From positions 1 to 37,839 of IMG/VR virus record IMGVR_UViG_3300030098_006363: DNA of 37,839 nucleotides. One strand, 5' to 3'. This document shows positions 17,338 through 24,467 of the stretch, one piece after another. The first letter of the stretch is position 1. Each line of letters starts with the position of its first letter. The DNA comes from a virus. The notes beneath the pieces were generated by a model. The model was given only the letters and a program-made list of their open reading frames with translations. It was not told the DNA's origin and searched no databases. Both the position numbers and the translations under genes were made by a program.

Positions 17338-17738
17338 TACTTTCTCCTTTTTCTAAGTGTGCCACTTGCTACGGCTTTTGGTTGAAATAAAGACATTGCT
17401 ACACCTACAGGAGTAAGACGGAAGCCAGTTTTGACAACTTTGCCAACTGTTTTCATTTTTTTGGCCGCAGAACGCATTTTTTTTGCATCTAGTCTTTCTA
17501 GTTTTTTTGCATTTATACTGAAACGATTGCCTTTTCTTTGTTGCATTGACTGCATTTTAGTTTCAGTACGATTACGATCTGCTATAGCTTGGTCTAATTT
17601 TGGTGAATCGCCCACACCAGCAAAACCTTTTTTTGATAATATTTTCATTGTGCCAGAATGAAATTTCCTTATTGTTCTTTTGTTAGCTTTAAATTCTTTT
17701 CTTAATCTGGCTTTTCCATATCCAACACCTTTAGGCAT
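17337..17738 (-). CDS. Basic protein with MPKGVGYG N-terminus (second paralogue)
   Basis: The 133-residue, Lys/Arg-rich protein begins MPKGVGYGKARLRKEF. It has a helical basic region (about 85-105, KKMRSAAKKMKTVGKVVKTG) and a short, more hydrophobic segment (RLTPVGVAMSLFQ) before the basic tail TLRKRRK. Its ribosome site and first seven codons lie in a 34-bp repeat shared exactly with the gene before it. It probably binds nucleic acid in the head, as an inference from composition and its place between portal and scaffold. Confidence 0.7.
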   Translation of the reverse strand: MPKGVGYGKARLRKEFKANKRTIRKFHSGTMKILSKKGFAGVGDSPKLDQAIADRNRTETKMQSMQQRKGNRFSINAKKLERLDAKKMRSAAKKMKTVGKVVKTGFRLTPVGVAMSLFQPKAVASGTLRKRRK

Positions 17739-17751
17739 TACATTCCTCCTT
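17718..17751. repeat. 34-bp direct repeat at gene start, copy 1
   Basis: This is identical to 17973-18006. It covers the ribosome site AAGGAGGAATGTA, the ATG and the codons for MPKGVGY. Recombination between the copies would remove or duplicate exactly the 79-residue gene at 17754-17993 while keeping a working start for the next gene. Confidence 0.9.
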
Positions 17752-17753
17752 AT

Positions 17754-17993
17754 TTAATCTTTCCACTGATTTTTTCCTGTGAATGGGTTTTTTACACGCA
17801 AATCACCTGATCTTATTGCTCTTCTAATTGCCGCTTTTTCTGATATTGAAAATTTCGCTTTGCCAAATGTAACAACATTTTTTAGCTTTGCCGTTTGAGC
17901 TTTAGCCGCATCATTCATTCGCTCAAAAGTACTTCGTTTTTTAATCTTTGTTGCTTTAACTCGATTAGGTTTATATCCAACACCTTTAGGCAT
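17754..17993 (-). CDS. Small basic protein with MPKGVGY N-terminus (first paralogue)
   Basis: The 79-residue product begins MPKGVGYKPNRVKATKIKKR, followed by a helical region (NDAAKAQTAKLKNVV) and ISEKAAIRRAIRSGDLRVKN near the C-terminus. It is strongly basic. The start overlaps the portal stop (TAATG), with the ribosome site AAGGAGGA inside the last portal codons. The start region is part of a 34-bp repeat shared with the following gene. Unknown function; probably a head-associated nucleic-acid-binding protein. Confidence 0.7.
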   Translation of the reverse strand: MPKGVGYKPNRVKATKIKKRSTFERMNDAAKAQTAKLKNVVTFGKAKFSISEKAAIRRAIRSGDLRVKNPFTGKNQWKD

Positions 17994-18006
17994 TACATTC
18001 CTCCTT
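17973..18006. repeat. 34-bp direct repeat at gene start, copy 2
   Basis: This copy spans the last codons of the portal gene, its stop, and the start of the 79-residue basic protein. It is identical to 17718-17751. Confidence 0.9.
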
Positions 18007-19528
18007 GTGGGTTGCCTTGTGTTGCGGCTTGAGCCGCGGTTTCCTGAATTGCCTGAATGATCTGCTGACGTTCAGCTTCATCGCGAATAAGTTCTTCAGG
18101 TATTCCGATTTCCTGACCAGTATAAACTGCCGCTTCTTCCGCTTTCACAACCACATTGGTCATTTGAGGTCCAAAGCCTGCATTCAGAAGTTCCAGCCAT
18201 CGAGCAATCCGCCCGACATTCTCGTTGTGCTGTGCCTGAGCTAACGGAGATACATTAACAATTTTAACTTCTCTGTTATTTACTTTCGGAATTTCAATTT
18301 TGCCCTGTTTCTTCAGGATATGAACAACCCTGCGAAGAAGAGGAGTAACAAGTTCAGTATGCAAACGTCCGTAAGCTGATCCAATAACTCTGCTGAGATC
18401 AGCCATGCGTTCATGCACTTCTGTTGCTGACATTGGAGTACCTTCTGGCGCACCAAGGCTTTCGTTGTATAACGCTTTCTTGATATTGTGACGCATTTCT
18501 CCAATAAGAAACTGTGCTGTTTCCATGCGACCTGGGGGTGTCAAAGGCTCTAGCCCCCTCGAACCCATTGTTCTGGGTATAATAGTTCCAGGTACTAACT
18601 CAATAGTATCTGGATTAATAATGCCGTCATCATCTGCCTGCCACATGCCTGTAATGCTCATAGCGGCATTTTCCAATCCCAGACGCACAACCTCGTTTAA
18701 AGTTTTTATGTCAGCAAGACTGTTCAATAACGGTCCTCTTCCATAAGTTTCAGAAGCGGTCTTGGACCACCTGAAAGCAATAAACGGATTTGCCCCGTCC
18801 CCTTTAAATTCCCCCTGAACTATAATAGCTTTGGGATCTCGGATGACGACATTAAACTCATGGCGTTCTGCCTCTTTATGAGTCCAGTCCCGCCAAGTTG
18901 TTTCAATAATTTCAAATCGATGTTCGGGATCTCTCTGAGCGGTTGCATTTACATCAACCGGAATTTCTGCATTAGGCCAGACCACATTGATCTCGCGCAT
19001 TCGCATTTTCCTTACGCGGTATACTGCATCAATCAAACCGTAAGGACCGCTATCCAGAATAACCTGTGACTGGGGTATAGCGGACACACGAATAGGAAAC
19101 TCCGCATCGCCCTCTTCCACCAAAAGAACGCCTGTGCCAACGGCCAGATCAAGATAGGCTTCATGCAACTCCTGATTAATATTGGAGGATTGCAAAATGT
19201 CCCAGACATACATGCCGACATTTTCAAGCTGTTCGTTAACTTTTTTGACTTCGTTTTTGGGAACTTCGGAACCCGCTTGAAACTCATACCATTTAGCGAA
19301 GGAAGGTGTTAATCCAGCCTGCATCCGGCTTGCAAATTCCTGTGTAGCCTGAACCGTGCTTGAATCAAAAAGATCATCTGTATTGCTTTGTCCACTTACC
19401 TTGCCGTAAAAGCCGGATCTTTGTGGAAACGCATAATCATAACAGTCTTGCCAGCGGTCAACCCAGTTGTCACGTTCATCAGACGCTCGTTTATAACGTG
19501 CAAGAATCTGATCTACTTTTGTGTCCAT
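17993..19528 (-). CDS. Portal (head-tail connector) protein, T7 gp8-like
   Basis: The 511-residue protein belongs to the podovirus head-tail connector family. The N-terminus contains RWQDCYDYAFPQRSGF (25-40), then LFDSSTVQATQEFASRMQAGL (in part, 53-73) and LTPSFAKWYEF, all characteristic. It forms the dodecameric ring through which DNA enters and leaves the head. The C-terminal part (about 430-511) is helical, Gln/Ala-rich, and includes the barrel. The start overlaps the upstream stop (TGATG) without a good ribosome site, so translation is probably coupled. Confidence 0.95.
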   Translation of the reverse strand: MDTKVDQILARYKRASDERDNWVDRWQDCYDYAFPQRSGFYGKVSGQSNTDDLFDSSTVQATQEFASRMQAGLTPSFAKWYEFQAGSEVPKNEVKKVNEQLENVGMYVWDILQSSNINQELHEAYLDLAVGTGVLLVEEGDAEFPIRVSAIPQSQVILDSGPYGLIDAVYRVRKMRMREINVVWPNAEIPVDVNATAQRDPEHRFEIIETTWRDWTHKEAERHEFNVVIRDPKAIIVQGEFKGDGANPFIAFRWSKTASETYGRGPLLNSLADIKTLNEVVRLGLENAAMSITGMWQADDDGIINPDTIELVPGTIIPRTMGSRGLEPLTPPGRMETAQFLIGEMRHNIKKALYNESLGAPEGTPMSATEVHERMADLSRVIGSAYGRLHTELVTPLLRRVVHILKKQGKIEIPKVNNREVKIVNVSPLAQAQHNENVGRIARWLELLNAGFGPQMTNVVVKAEEAAVYTGQEIGIPEELIRDEAERQQIIQAIQETAAQAATQGNPQGGM

Positions 19529-19722
19529 CAGGAGAGATATCCTGATCCTGGATTTTCTTCACTTAATAAAGATCGTCTGCCTCGTCTATTTAATTTTCTT
19601 TGAGCTGTTTCTTCTTCCTCTTTGCGTTTACGCTCGGCTTCGGCTTCTTGTGTTCTCCTCATTGCCGCTAATTCTGCTTCGGAAGGACCCATTGGTTTAG
19701 GGGACTTAAACATCGAACCCAT
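19528..19722 (-). CDS. Small charged protein before portal
   Basis: I chose the ATG at 19722 (MGSMFKSPKPMGPSEAEL) because GGAG lies eight bases before it; the longer reading would overlap the gene before it. The 64-residue product has a Pro-rich N-terminus and then a charged single helix (AAMRRTQEAEAERKRKEEEE), ending RRSLLSEENPGSGYLS. Similar small proteins lie between terminase and portal in marine podoviruses, without known function. A head assembly or connector accessory role is possible. Confidence 0.65.
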   Translation of the reverse strand: MGSMFKSPKPMGPSEAELAAMRRTQEAEAERKRKEEEETAQRKLNRRGRRSLLSEENPGSGYLS

Positions 19723-19741
19723 AATTTTACTCCAATTAAAA

Positions 19742-20146
19742 TTAAATCGGAATAAACGTCCTCTTTCCTCCAGCTTTGCACAATGCACAAAATAAACGCC
19801 ACGGGGTTAATGGAAAGAGATCCAGACCTACCAGATAGGCAATTTGGGATACGCAGGTCAGCATAAGTCTGGATTTTCGCATTGGACCATTTTTTTTGAT
19901 CTGGTGAATAATCGGCCCTTCTTCCTGAGCTTTCATAATCCAAGGTGTAAACTCGTTTTCGTTGAAAGCCCTGATTACCAGATGAGTCCAAGTCGGTTCG
20001 ACAATCAGCCAGCATTTTCCTGTTGGATCGTATCCGAAAGCCCAGCAATGTCTGAAACCGCGTTTAAGAAATTTTTGCCACCATTTATCTGTGCCGTCAG
20101 AAAAGCACACATGCCAGTCAATGGGATGTTCAAAATTGACTCGCAT
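19742..20146 (-). CDS. Conserved-looking Trp-rich protein between terminase and portal
   Basis: The start is taken at MRVNFEHPIDWHVCFSDG; a longer in-frame version would reach further into the terminase gene. The 134-residue product is rich in Trp and Cys (DKWWQKFLKRGFRHCWAFGY, around 19-38, and WLIVEPTWTHLVIRAF). A basic middle (KKNGPMRKSRLML) and a hydrophobic C-terminus (about 95-120) follow. The location suggests a packaging or head-related role. I recognise the pattern from phage neighbourhoods of this type but cannot assign a function. Confidence 0.7.
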   Translation of the reverse strand: MRVNFEHPIDWHVCFSDGTDKWWQKFLKRGFRHCWAFGYDPTGKCWLIVEPTWTHLVIRAFNENEFTPWIMKAQEEGPIIHQIKKNGPMRKSRLMLTCVSQIAYLVGLDLFPLTPWRLFCALCKAGGKRTFIPI

Positions 20147-21641
20147 GAATCCGTTTTTTCTTTTTAAAAGGGGACCATCCTGTTTTTGCAACAAACGCCC
20201 TTAAGGGTTTTCCACTTCGAACAATATCCCGTCCCTCTCCCGCACCGATCACCGCATATTGCAACGCATCGGCAACGTGTGAGAATTTGTTTTTATTTGG
20301 CTTATCGTCATAACGCTCTCCAGTGGTCTGGATGCGTCTGTAATGATATCCCCCTTCAAAGCCTGTTGCCAGCACTGGGCATTTCTGGCGGTCAATCAGA
20401 AATCCAGGTTCGCCTTCTACCATTCTTGAAAGCAGGGAATTAACCGCCTCGATGCGGATAACAGGATCATTTGAAGGAGCTGGCTTACAAGGTATGCCAT
20501 TGGCGTGTAAAATCTGGAATGGCGTTGTTTCATCGGTATGTGCGCGAAAATCTCCGCTTGGATCGCCATAAAAATAAAACGTCTGGTCTTCAAATTCTTC
20601 GGCACAGAATCTTTTTAAAACTTCGGAAAACCGAATTGCACCCATGTCCGCGCAAACCAGTTCCCTCACACAAAACCATCTGCCGTTTGGCATCCTTTGC
20701 AAAAAAGCTGCGGCTGGTGTCAGGCCGAAATCTATTCCGCAATAGACAGGCATGGGGCCAATTTCCAGAGGCTCCTTGGAAATATGTGTCTTTTCGACGA
20801 AACCGGAATAAACAGGTTTTCCCTCTGCTGTCGATCCCAGTTTATTTAATACATAAACATCGATCCAGCTTCGCAACTTGCCACGGATCATGTTGTCGTA
20901 ATAACTCTTAGGTAAATTTTTTAAATTTTCCGCTTCAGGGTTAATCTCGTAACCCGTGAGGTTTCGATTTTCATCGCGAACCTCTCTCATCCCTCCAGGC
21001 TGTGTAAAAAACTCCCAGTTGTCGGGCTTTATCAGCATGAGGGCTTCTTCGTGTCCAATGTGGTCAGGCAATGGTGCGTCTCCACTCATAATAGGCCACC
21101 AGTGATCCGTATCGGGGGCATTGGTATCCATAATGACCCCGTGCCACGTTGGACCCACTCCATCCTTCATCGAAGGAAACCTTCCACACCTGCTGGTTGC
21201 CGCATCCACAATGGATTTTGGGATTTCGCGGGCTTCATTAATCCAGCAACCTGTTAATTCTAAAGACAAAAGTTTTTTAATGTCTTCGGGAGTATCCAAT
21301 GGAATAAAAAGCACTTCCAGTTCAATATCGCCTTTGTGAATTTTATGGGTGAAAGGAGGCGACCATCTAAACGCTCCCCATTCGTTCTCCGGAAACCATT
21401 GCAACCAAGTTGCGATTGTTGTTGTTCGCAGTTCCGGATTGGTATTTCTGATAACGGCCCATTTGGTGCGTCTGATGCCGTCATTTGATGGCTCTTGAGC
21501 GCAAGCTCTTCTGAATATTTCTATGCAACAGGAAACGGATTTGCCGGAACCAACAGGTCCGCGAATACCGCGAACAAACTTGTCGGATTTCATAAAATTT
21601 TTTGCCTGAATGCCACTTGGTTTATAGTTTAAGTCTGCCAT
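20130..21641 (-). CDS. terL: Terminase large subunit
   Basis: This 503-residue DNA packaging motor has a Walker A motif GPVGSGKS at 28-35 and a Walker B-like ELTGCWINEARE (about 128-139). The C-terminal RNase-H-like nuclease shows acidic residues in CGIDFGLTPAA (around 296), YGDPSG (around 361) and HVADALQYA (around 463). It cuts concatemeric DNA and drives it into the head through the portal. The Trp-rich gene at 19742-20146 overlaps its end by 17 bases. Length and order (small subunit, large subunit, portal) fit tailed phages. Confidence 0.95.
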   Translation of the reverse strand: MADLNYKPSGIQAKNFMKSDKFVRGIRGPVGSGKSVSCCIEIFRRACAQEPSNDGIRRTKWAVIRNTNPELRTTTIATWLQWFPENEWGAFRWSPPFTHKIHKGDIELEVLFIPLDTPEDIKKLLSLELTGCWINEAREIPKSIVDAATSRCGRFPSMKDGVGPTWHGVIMDTNAPDTDHWWPIMSGDAPLPDHIGHEEALMLIKPDNWEFFTQPGGMREVRDENRNLTGYEINPEAENLKNLPKSYYDNMIRGKLRSWIDVYVLNKLGSTAEGKPVYSGFVEKTHISKEPLEIGPMPVYCGIDFGLTPAAAFLQRMPNGRWFCVRELVCADMGAIRFSEVLKRFCAEEFEDQTFYFYGDPSGDFRAHTDETTPFQILHANGIPCKPAPSNDPVIRIEAVNSLLSRMVEGEPGFLIDRQKCPVLATGFEGGYHYRRIQTTGERYDDKPNKNKFSHVADALQYAVIGAGEGRDIVRSGKPLRAFVAKTGWSPFKKKKRIHASQF

Positions 21642-21642
21642 G

Positions 21643-21903
21643 TTAATTCAAAATACTTTTATCTTTTTTATCTAGACTCGAAACTTCGTTCGTTGACAGA
21701 CAAACCTCTGCAAGCGTAGTTGTTATTTCATCTTGATCCAGCACATCCCCAGTATTTGAGAAAAACCAGTTCCCTTTTGGGTCAATCGATATAATCAAGA
21801 CATGCACCAGATTATCCTGATGGAACTTGGCATGCTCTGCAATAGCAGAGGGAATATCTTCAATGACTTCTTCGTAGCCGGCTTTTTTTTCTTTTCTATT
21901 CAT
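21643..21903 (-). CDS. Small acidic protein before terminase, unknown
   Basis: The 86-residue product starting MNRKEKKAGYEEVIEDIP is chosen at the ATG; an in-frame TTG 21 bases upstream would add a short hydrophobic run and looks less likely. Central residues LVHVLIISIDPKGNWFFSNTG suggest a beta-strand pair, and the C-terminus is Ser/Asp-rich. It ends one base before the terminase large subunit ATG. No good ribosome site is visible. Function unknown. Confidence 0.6.
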   Translation of the reverse strand: MNRKEKKAGYEEVIEDIPSAIAEHAKFHQDNLVHVLIISIDPKGNWFFSNTGDVLDQDEITTTLAEVCLSTNEVSSLDKKDKSILN

Positions 21904-21974
21904 AAAAAATAATATGAATATCAATTTTATAAAGACAAGCGATAGAGCAACCGTTCTGGTTACTTAGCGACAAA

Positions 21975-22529
21975 TCAGTAACTATTATGGCTACTACAGT
22001 TTTGCGTTGGTGCGTACCTTGCCCAACTGTCATTCATGTCTTTTATTTTGAAGAAATTTTTCTGCCTTTTTAAATTTTTAATATCCTGAAAATATCTGTG
22101 TAATTTTTTTTCTGCTTTTTTGGTTCCGTAAATGCGTGTTCGTTTTCCGATTTTTCCGTCATTTACTAAGGTAATCATTCCATTTCCTTCCCATATTTTC
22201 AATTTTCTAACCATACTTGTTCTGGGAATTGACAGAAAATAAGAAAGGTCTTCAATGCAGACTTCCTGATTATGGTATCTGGCATTTATCAGGTAAAGAC
22301 ATGATGTCACTAACGCAGTCCTATATGGCAAATCAGGCCAGTAATTCTTTTGTATTTCAATTGCTTTTGTCCAGAAACATGCAAATCCATTCCAAGCAAC
22401 TAATTCATCTTCTTTCATAAGACTGTGGTAGAGTTTTACCACTTCCTTGATGCATGTTGGATTTTCTGGTGGTGATGTAATTTTACAGCTACGCTTTGTC
22501 ATAGGTAGCTTACGGCCCGTTTCAGTCAT
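21975..22529 (-). CDS. Winged-helix DNA-binding protein (MarR-like fold)
   Basis: The 184-residue protein contains a helical segment (TALVTSCLYLINARYH, about 71-86). Next is a typical winged helix: EDLSYFLSIPRTSMVRKLK (about 92-110) as helix-turn-helix, then WEGNGMITLVNDGKIGKRTRIYG as the wing. The C-terminus is Lys-rich and basic. It could regulate the late operon in which it sits, or help terminase recognise DNA. GGAG eight bases before the ATG supports this start, which is three bases after the preceding stop. Confidence 0.75.
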   Translation of the reverse strand: MTETGRKLPMTKRSCKITSPPENPTCIKEVVKLYHSLMKEDELVAWNGFACFWTKAIEIQKNYWPDLPYRTALVTSCLYLINARYHNQEVCIEDLSYFLSIPRTSMVRKLKIWEGNGMITLVNDGKIGKRTRIYGTKKAEKKLHRYFQDIKNLKRQKNFFKIKDMNDSWARYAPTQNCSSHNSY

Positions 22530-22532
22530 CTT

Positions 22533-22724
22533 CTAATCTCCGAATTTCGAATCAACAGCAACTTTAAGCATCTTCTGAGCAGTCTCCGGCCCGATACTTT
22601 CAATCAACTTGTCTATTTCATAATTTGTAATATGACGATCTGCCCAATGCTTCATGTGAACAGTCTTCACCACATTACGCAAACGATTTAGGTCTTCTAG
22701 TGATATTTCTGTAAAAAAACTCAT
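22533..22724 (-). CDS. Small conserved-looking protein at head of late transcript
   Basis: The 63-residue, mostly helical product contains RHITNYEIDKLIESIGPET and AQKMLKVAVDSKFG, a pattern I associate with small hypothetical proteins of marine phages. Function unknown. It is the first gene after a probable leftward promoter (TTGACT, -10 TATTTT). The -10 ends about six bases before the ATG, so the message may be leaderless or nearly so. An operator-like repeat overlaps the -35, suggesting repressor control. Confidence 0.7.
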   Translation of the reverse strand: MSFFTEISLEDLNRLRNVVKTVHMKHWADRHITNYEIDKLIESIGPETAQKMLKVAVDSKFGD

Positions 22725-22729
22725 GCCTC

Positions 22730-22759
22730 AAAATAAAATACATGCACAAGTGCAGTCAA
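22730..22759 (-). promoter_or_regulatory. Leftward promoter with operator-like repeat
   Basis: On the minus strand, TTGACT (22759-22754) is followed after 18 bases by TATTTT (22735-22730). The -35 overlaps ACTGCACTTGTGCATG (22756-22741), which matches ACTGCA-N4-TGCAGT at four of the six second-arm positions and fully in the first arm. This is the same element seen in the 28.0 and 29.77 kb promoters. Confidence 0.6.
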
Positions 22760-22990
22760 GTTTTTTTAAAAACTGCAATTATTCTAAAAAACACAGGCTT
22801 TTATCACCAAAAAGAACCAAATGCAGTTGAAAGCACTTTAAACAGAAAAAAAAATATTTCAAACTGCACTTGAAAACTTCATGTCGTGTGTGCGAAGGAC
22901 GTTATATTCATATAACAAAGGGGTTTTTAACCCCCCCCTGTGCGGTGAGCGAAGCGAACCAAACATACCCCCTTGGGGGGCATCAGAAAC
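22760..22990. other. Non-coding gap with hairpins and operator half-sites
   Basis: No gene is visible. Half-sites ACTGCA or TGCAGT occur near 22772, 22822 and 22866. GTTATAT-TC-ATATAAC (7-bp arms, near 22902-22917) and G/C-run hairpins (GGGG/CCCC near 22920-22938 and CCCCC-TT-GGGGG near 22972-22980) lie just after the terminase small subunit stop. The latter may end that transcript. The region could also hold a packaging recognition site. Confidence 0.45.
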
Positions 22991-23398
22991 CTAGGATAAG
23001 TCTATGGTTACGTTAAGTTCACCTTTAACGGCAACCATACTTCTGTCTATGGGTTTATGACCAGCCCTATCCAAGGTATCCTGTGCGGCTTGTAGCCTCA
23101 CATATGGACTATTAGCGGACTCGCTTAGTTCAACCACCACCTGAGCCGCACGGATAGCTGAGAGTTTCATACCATGATTTACGCATGCATCTAAGTAGTC
23201 CATAACCTTGGGATACCGGAGGATACGGCTTGCCGCCACATGTGCAGATTTCTCCGCATAGCCTGCGGATATGGCCGCTTGTTTTTGAGTAATACCAGGT
23301 ATAAACAAGTTATCAATAAACATACGCTGTTGATCTGTGATCAACTGACCTGCTTCTTCGATAGCGGATTTATCTGCCTTCGTTAGTGCATTCTTCAT
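22991..23398 (-). CDS. terS: Terminase small subunit
   Basis: The 135-residue product begins MKNALTKADKSAIEEAG. It contains LITDQQRMFIDNLFIPGITQKQAAISAGYAEKSAHVAASRILRYPKV (in part, about 19-65), the hallmark helix-turn-helix of the Terminase_2 family (QAAI-x-AGY...A-x-ASR-x-L-x-x-P-x-V). It binds the packaging start site on phage DNA and recruits the large subunit. A longer reading adds 15 residues, but the chosen ATG has a GGGGG ribosome site at a suitable distance. A promoter-like TTGACA/TTTTAA pair lies upstream. Confidence 0.9.
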   Translation of the reverse strand: MKNALTKADKSAIEEAGQLITDQQRMFIDNLFIPGITQKQAAISAGYAEKSAHVAASRILRYPKVMDYLDACVNHGMKLSAIRAAQVVVELSESANSPYVRLQAAQDTLDRAGHKPIDRSMVAVKGELNVTIDLS

Positions 23399-23424
23399 TA
23401 GGAAAAACCCCCTCTTACTCCCCC

Positions 23425-23453
23425 TTAAAAAGCATTTTTCCAAATGTTGTCAA
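23425..23453 (-). promoter_or_regulatory. Likely promoter of terminase small subunit
   Basis: A perfect -35 hexamer TTGACA (23453-23448) is followed after 17 bases by TTTTAA (23430-23425). The transcript would start near 23418, some 20 bases before the terS ATG. The -10 is weak, so activity may need an activator or supercoiling. Confidence 0.5.
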
Positions 23454-23862
23454 TGCACAAACAGAAGCCATTGATTTTGTTTTAGTTTTTCACTTATGCA
23501 GTACTCTACTCATGACGGCCTTCCTTGAGGAAGTCCTATTCCTTAAATGCTAGCGGATGTCTGAGAACCCAATTTGCTCTGCTACGCATACGCAAATGTT
23601 GCTGTTCAGCCTGAGTTACATAAATCATGCACATCTCTCCTGACTCTATCTCTCTCTCTGATTTGGTCTGGTGCGCCTATCGGTAACATGCTCGTTCACT
23701 TGTCAAGGACGATAACAATCCCAAGGGGGATTCTGATCGCCAGCAGAGCTGGTCTTCGATCCCTGACAGCTCACTAACACATGTTGTAACGCACACCATT
23801 TAACAAATCAGTAAGAGTTGTACACGGGGTACGACGGCTGATTGAAAACAATGGAGAATAAC
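23454..23862. other. Divergent intergenic region with several hairpins
   Basis: This 400-base gap separates leftward late genes from rightward genes, and I see no convincing gene in it. It has clear hairpins: CTTCC-TTGA-GGAAG (23520-23533), AATCCC-AAGG-GGGATT (23717-23732), and GATCG/CGATC enclosing CCAGC-AGA-GCTGG (23735-23761). A CT-rich run lies near 23650-23660. Lying just upstream of terS, it could hold the packaging site (pac or cos), a non-coding RNA, or both. A TGCAGT half-operator occurs near 23488. Confidence 0.5.
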
Positions 23863-24036
23863 ATGCCTACACAATTTATGAGTCTAAACGCGCTAGACAA
23901 CACAGTAACCTTCACAAATGAAAATGGTGACGTAGTAGTTACGGATATAGAAAGTTGGAATGACATAAGTGTTTATGAAGAAAACACAGATGATACATGG
24001 AAAGAAAAATACAACAATTCAACCGTATACGCTTAA
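23863..24036 (+). CDS. Small acidic protein, unknown
   Basis: I chose the ATG preceded by GGAG at six bases (MPTQFMSLNALDNTVTF). The 57-residue product is acidic, with a beta-like segment (NTVTFTNENGDVVVTDIESW). It is the first gene of the rightward accessory block and is followed after 14 bases by a two-membrane-helix protein. No domain is recognisable. Confidence 0.65.
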   Translation: MPTQFMSLNALDNTVTFTNENGDVVVTDIESWNDISVYEENTDDTWKEKYNNSTVYA

Positions 24037-24050
24037 AGGAGGAATGACTA

Positions 24051-24314
24051 ATGAATACGAACTTTAACACACAATACCTGGTTACAACTGCTAAGAAAAT
24101 TGAGTTTGATAAGATCTGGTCTGACTTCAAAGAAGAATGCAGTAAAGCATTTACATTGCATAACATCCTGACAGGTTGGTTCATCTTTTCAATTATTTCC
24201 CTTTTACTTCTTGTAGGATGGAAAACCTTACTCATCTGGCTGTCTATTTCAGTTGGTTTGATTGTTGGACCTATTTATTTTGCAGTAGTTTCTGCAATTA
24301 AGAGGCTGACATGA
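24051..24314 (+). CDS. Small membrane protein, two TM helices
   Basis: This 87-residue protein has a charged N-terminus (1-36) and then two hydrophobic helices (about 41-57 and 60-78). It ends IKRLT. A ribosome site (GGAGG) lies eight bases before the ATG. The stop overlaps a tiny membrane-protein gene (ATGA). The run of small membrane proteins here suggests host-envelope modification or superinfection exclusion, as an inference. Confidence 0.7.
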   Translation: MNTNFNTQYLVTTAKKIEFDKIWSDFKEECSKAFTLHNILTGWFIFSIISLLLLVGWKTLLIWLSISVGLIVGPIYFAVVSAIKRLT

Positions 24315-24385
24315 GTATTTCAACGTTAATAATAATACTTATTATGATACCTGTTTTCGTAACATATTTCGTAACACGAAAATAA
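24311..24385 (+). CDS. 24-residue single-TM microprotein
   Basis: A short frame overlaps the previous stop as ATGA and encodes MSISTLIIILIMIPVFVTYF plus VTRK: one membrane helix with a basic end. Translational coupling and the perfect helix length support a real gene, but there is no independent ribosome site. It may act with the two-helix protein before it. Confidence 0.5.
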   Translation: MSISTLIIILIMIPVFVTYFVTRK

Positions 24386-24391
24386 GAAAAA

Positions 24392-24423
24392 CCCTGTGGA
24401 GTTACTGGAATAACTCTACAGGG
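24392..24423. terminator. Strong hairpin, best read as a leftward or bidirectional terminator
   Basis: CCCTGTGGAGTTA and TAACTCTACAGGG form a 13-bp stem (one mismatched or wobble position) with a 6-base loop. The minus-strand side runs straight into TTTTTCTTATTTT, a good terminator tail. On the plus strand the T-run comes six bases later, so rightward termination would be weaker. Confidence 0.7.
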
Positions 24424-24467
24424 CTAGACTTTTTGAACTAGAAAATGTGAAACATGGAGAAAATACA

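Noticed and set aside
19668-20048. 126-residue leftward frame
   Set aside because: Overlaps the Trp-rich gene in another frame and lacks a plausible start signal.
21540-21641. Frameshifted or broken terminase
   Set aside because: The gene reads without interruption through all ATPase and nuclease motifs.
23574-23777. Rightward 67-residue frame
   Set aside because: No ribosome site, crosses several hairpins, and composition is not gene-like.
23670-23780. tRNA-like sequence (GCGCCTATCGGTA, TTGTCAA, TTCGATC)
   Set aside because: Anticodon and T stems do not pair with correct lengths; better explained as separate hairpins.
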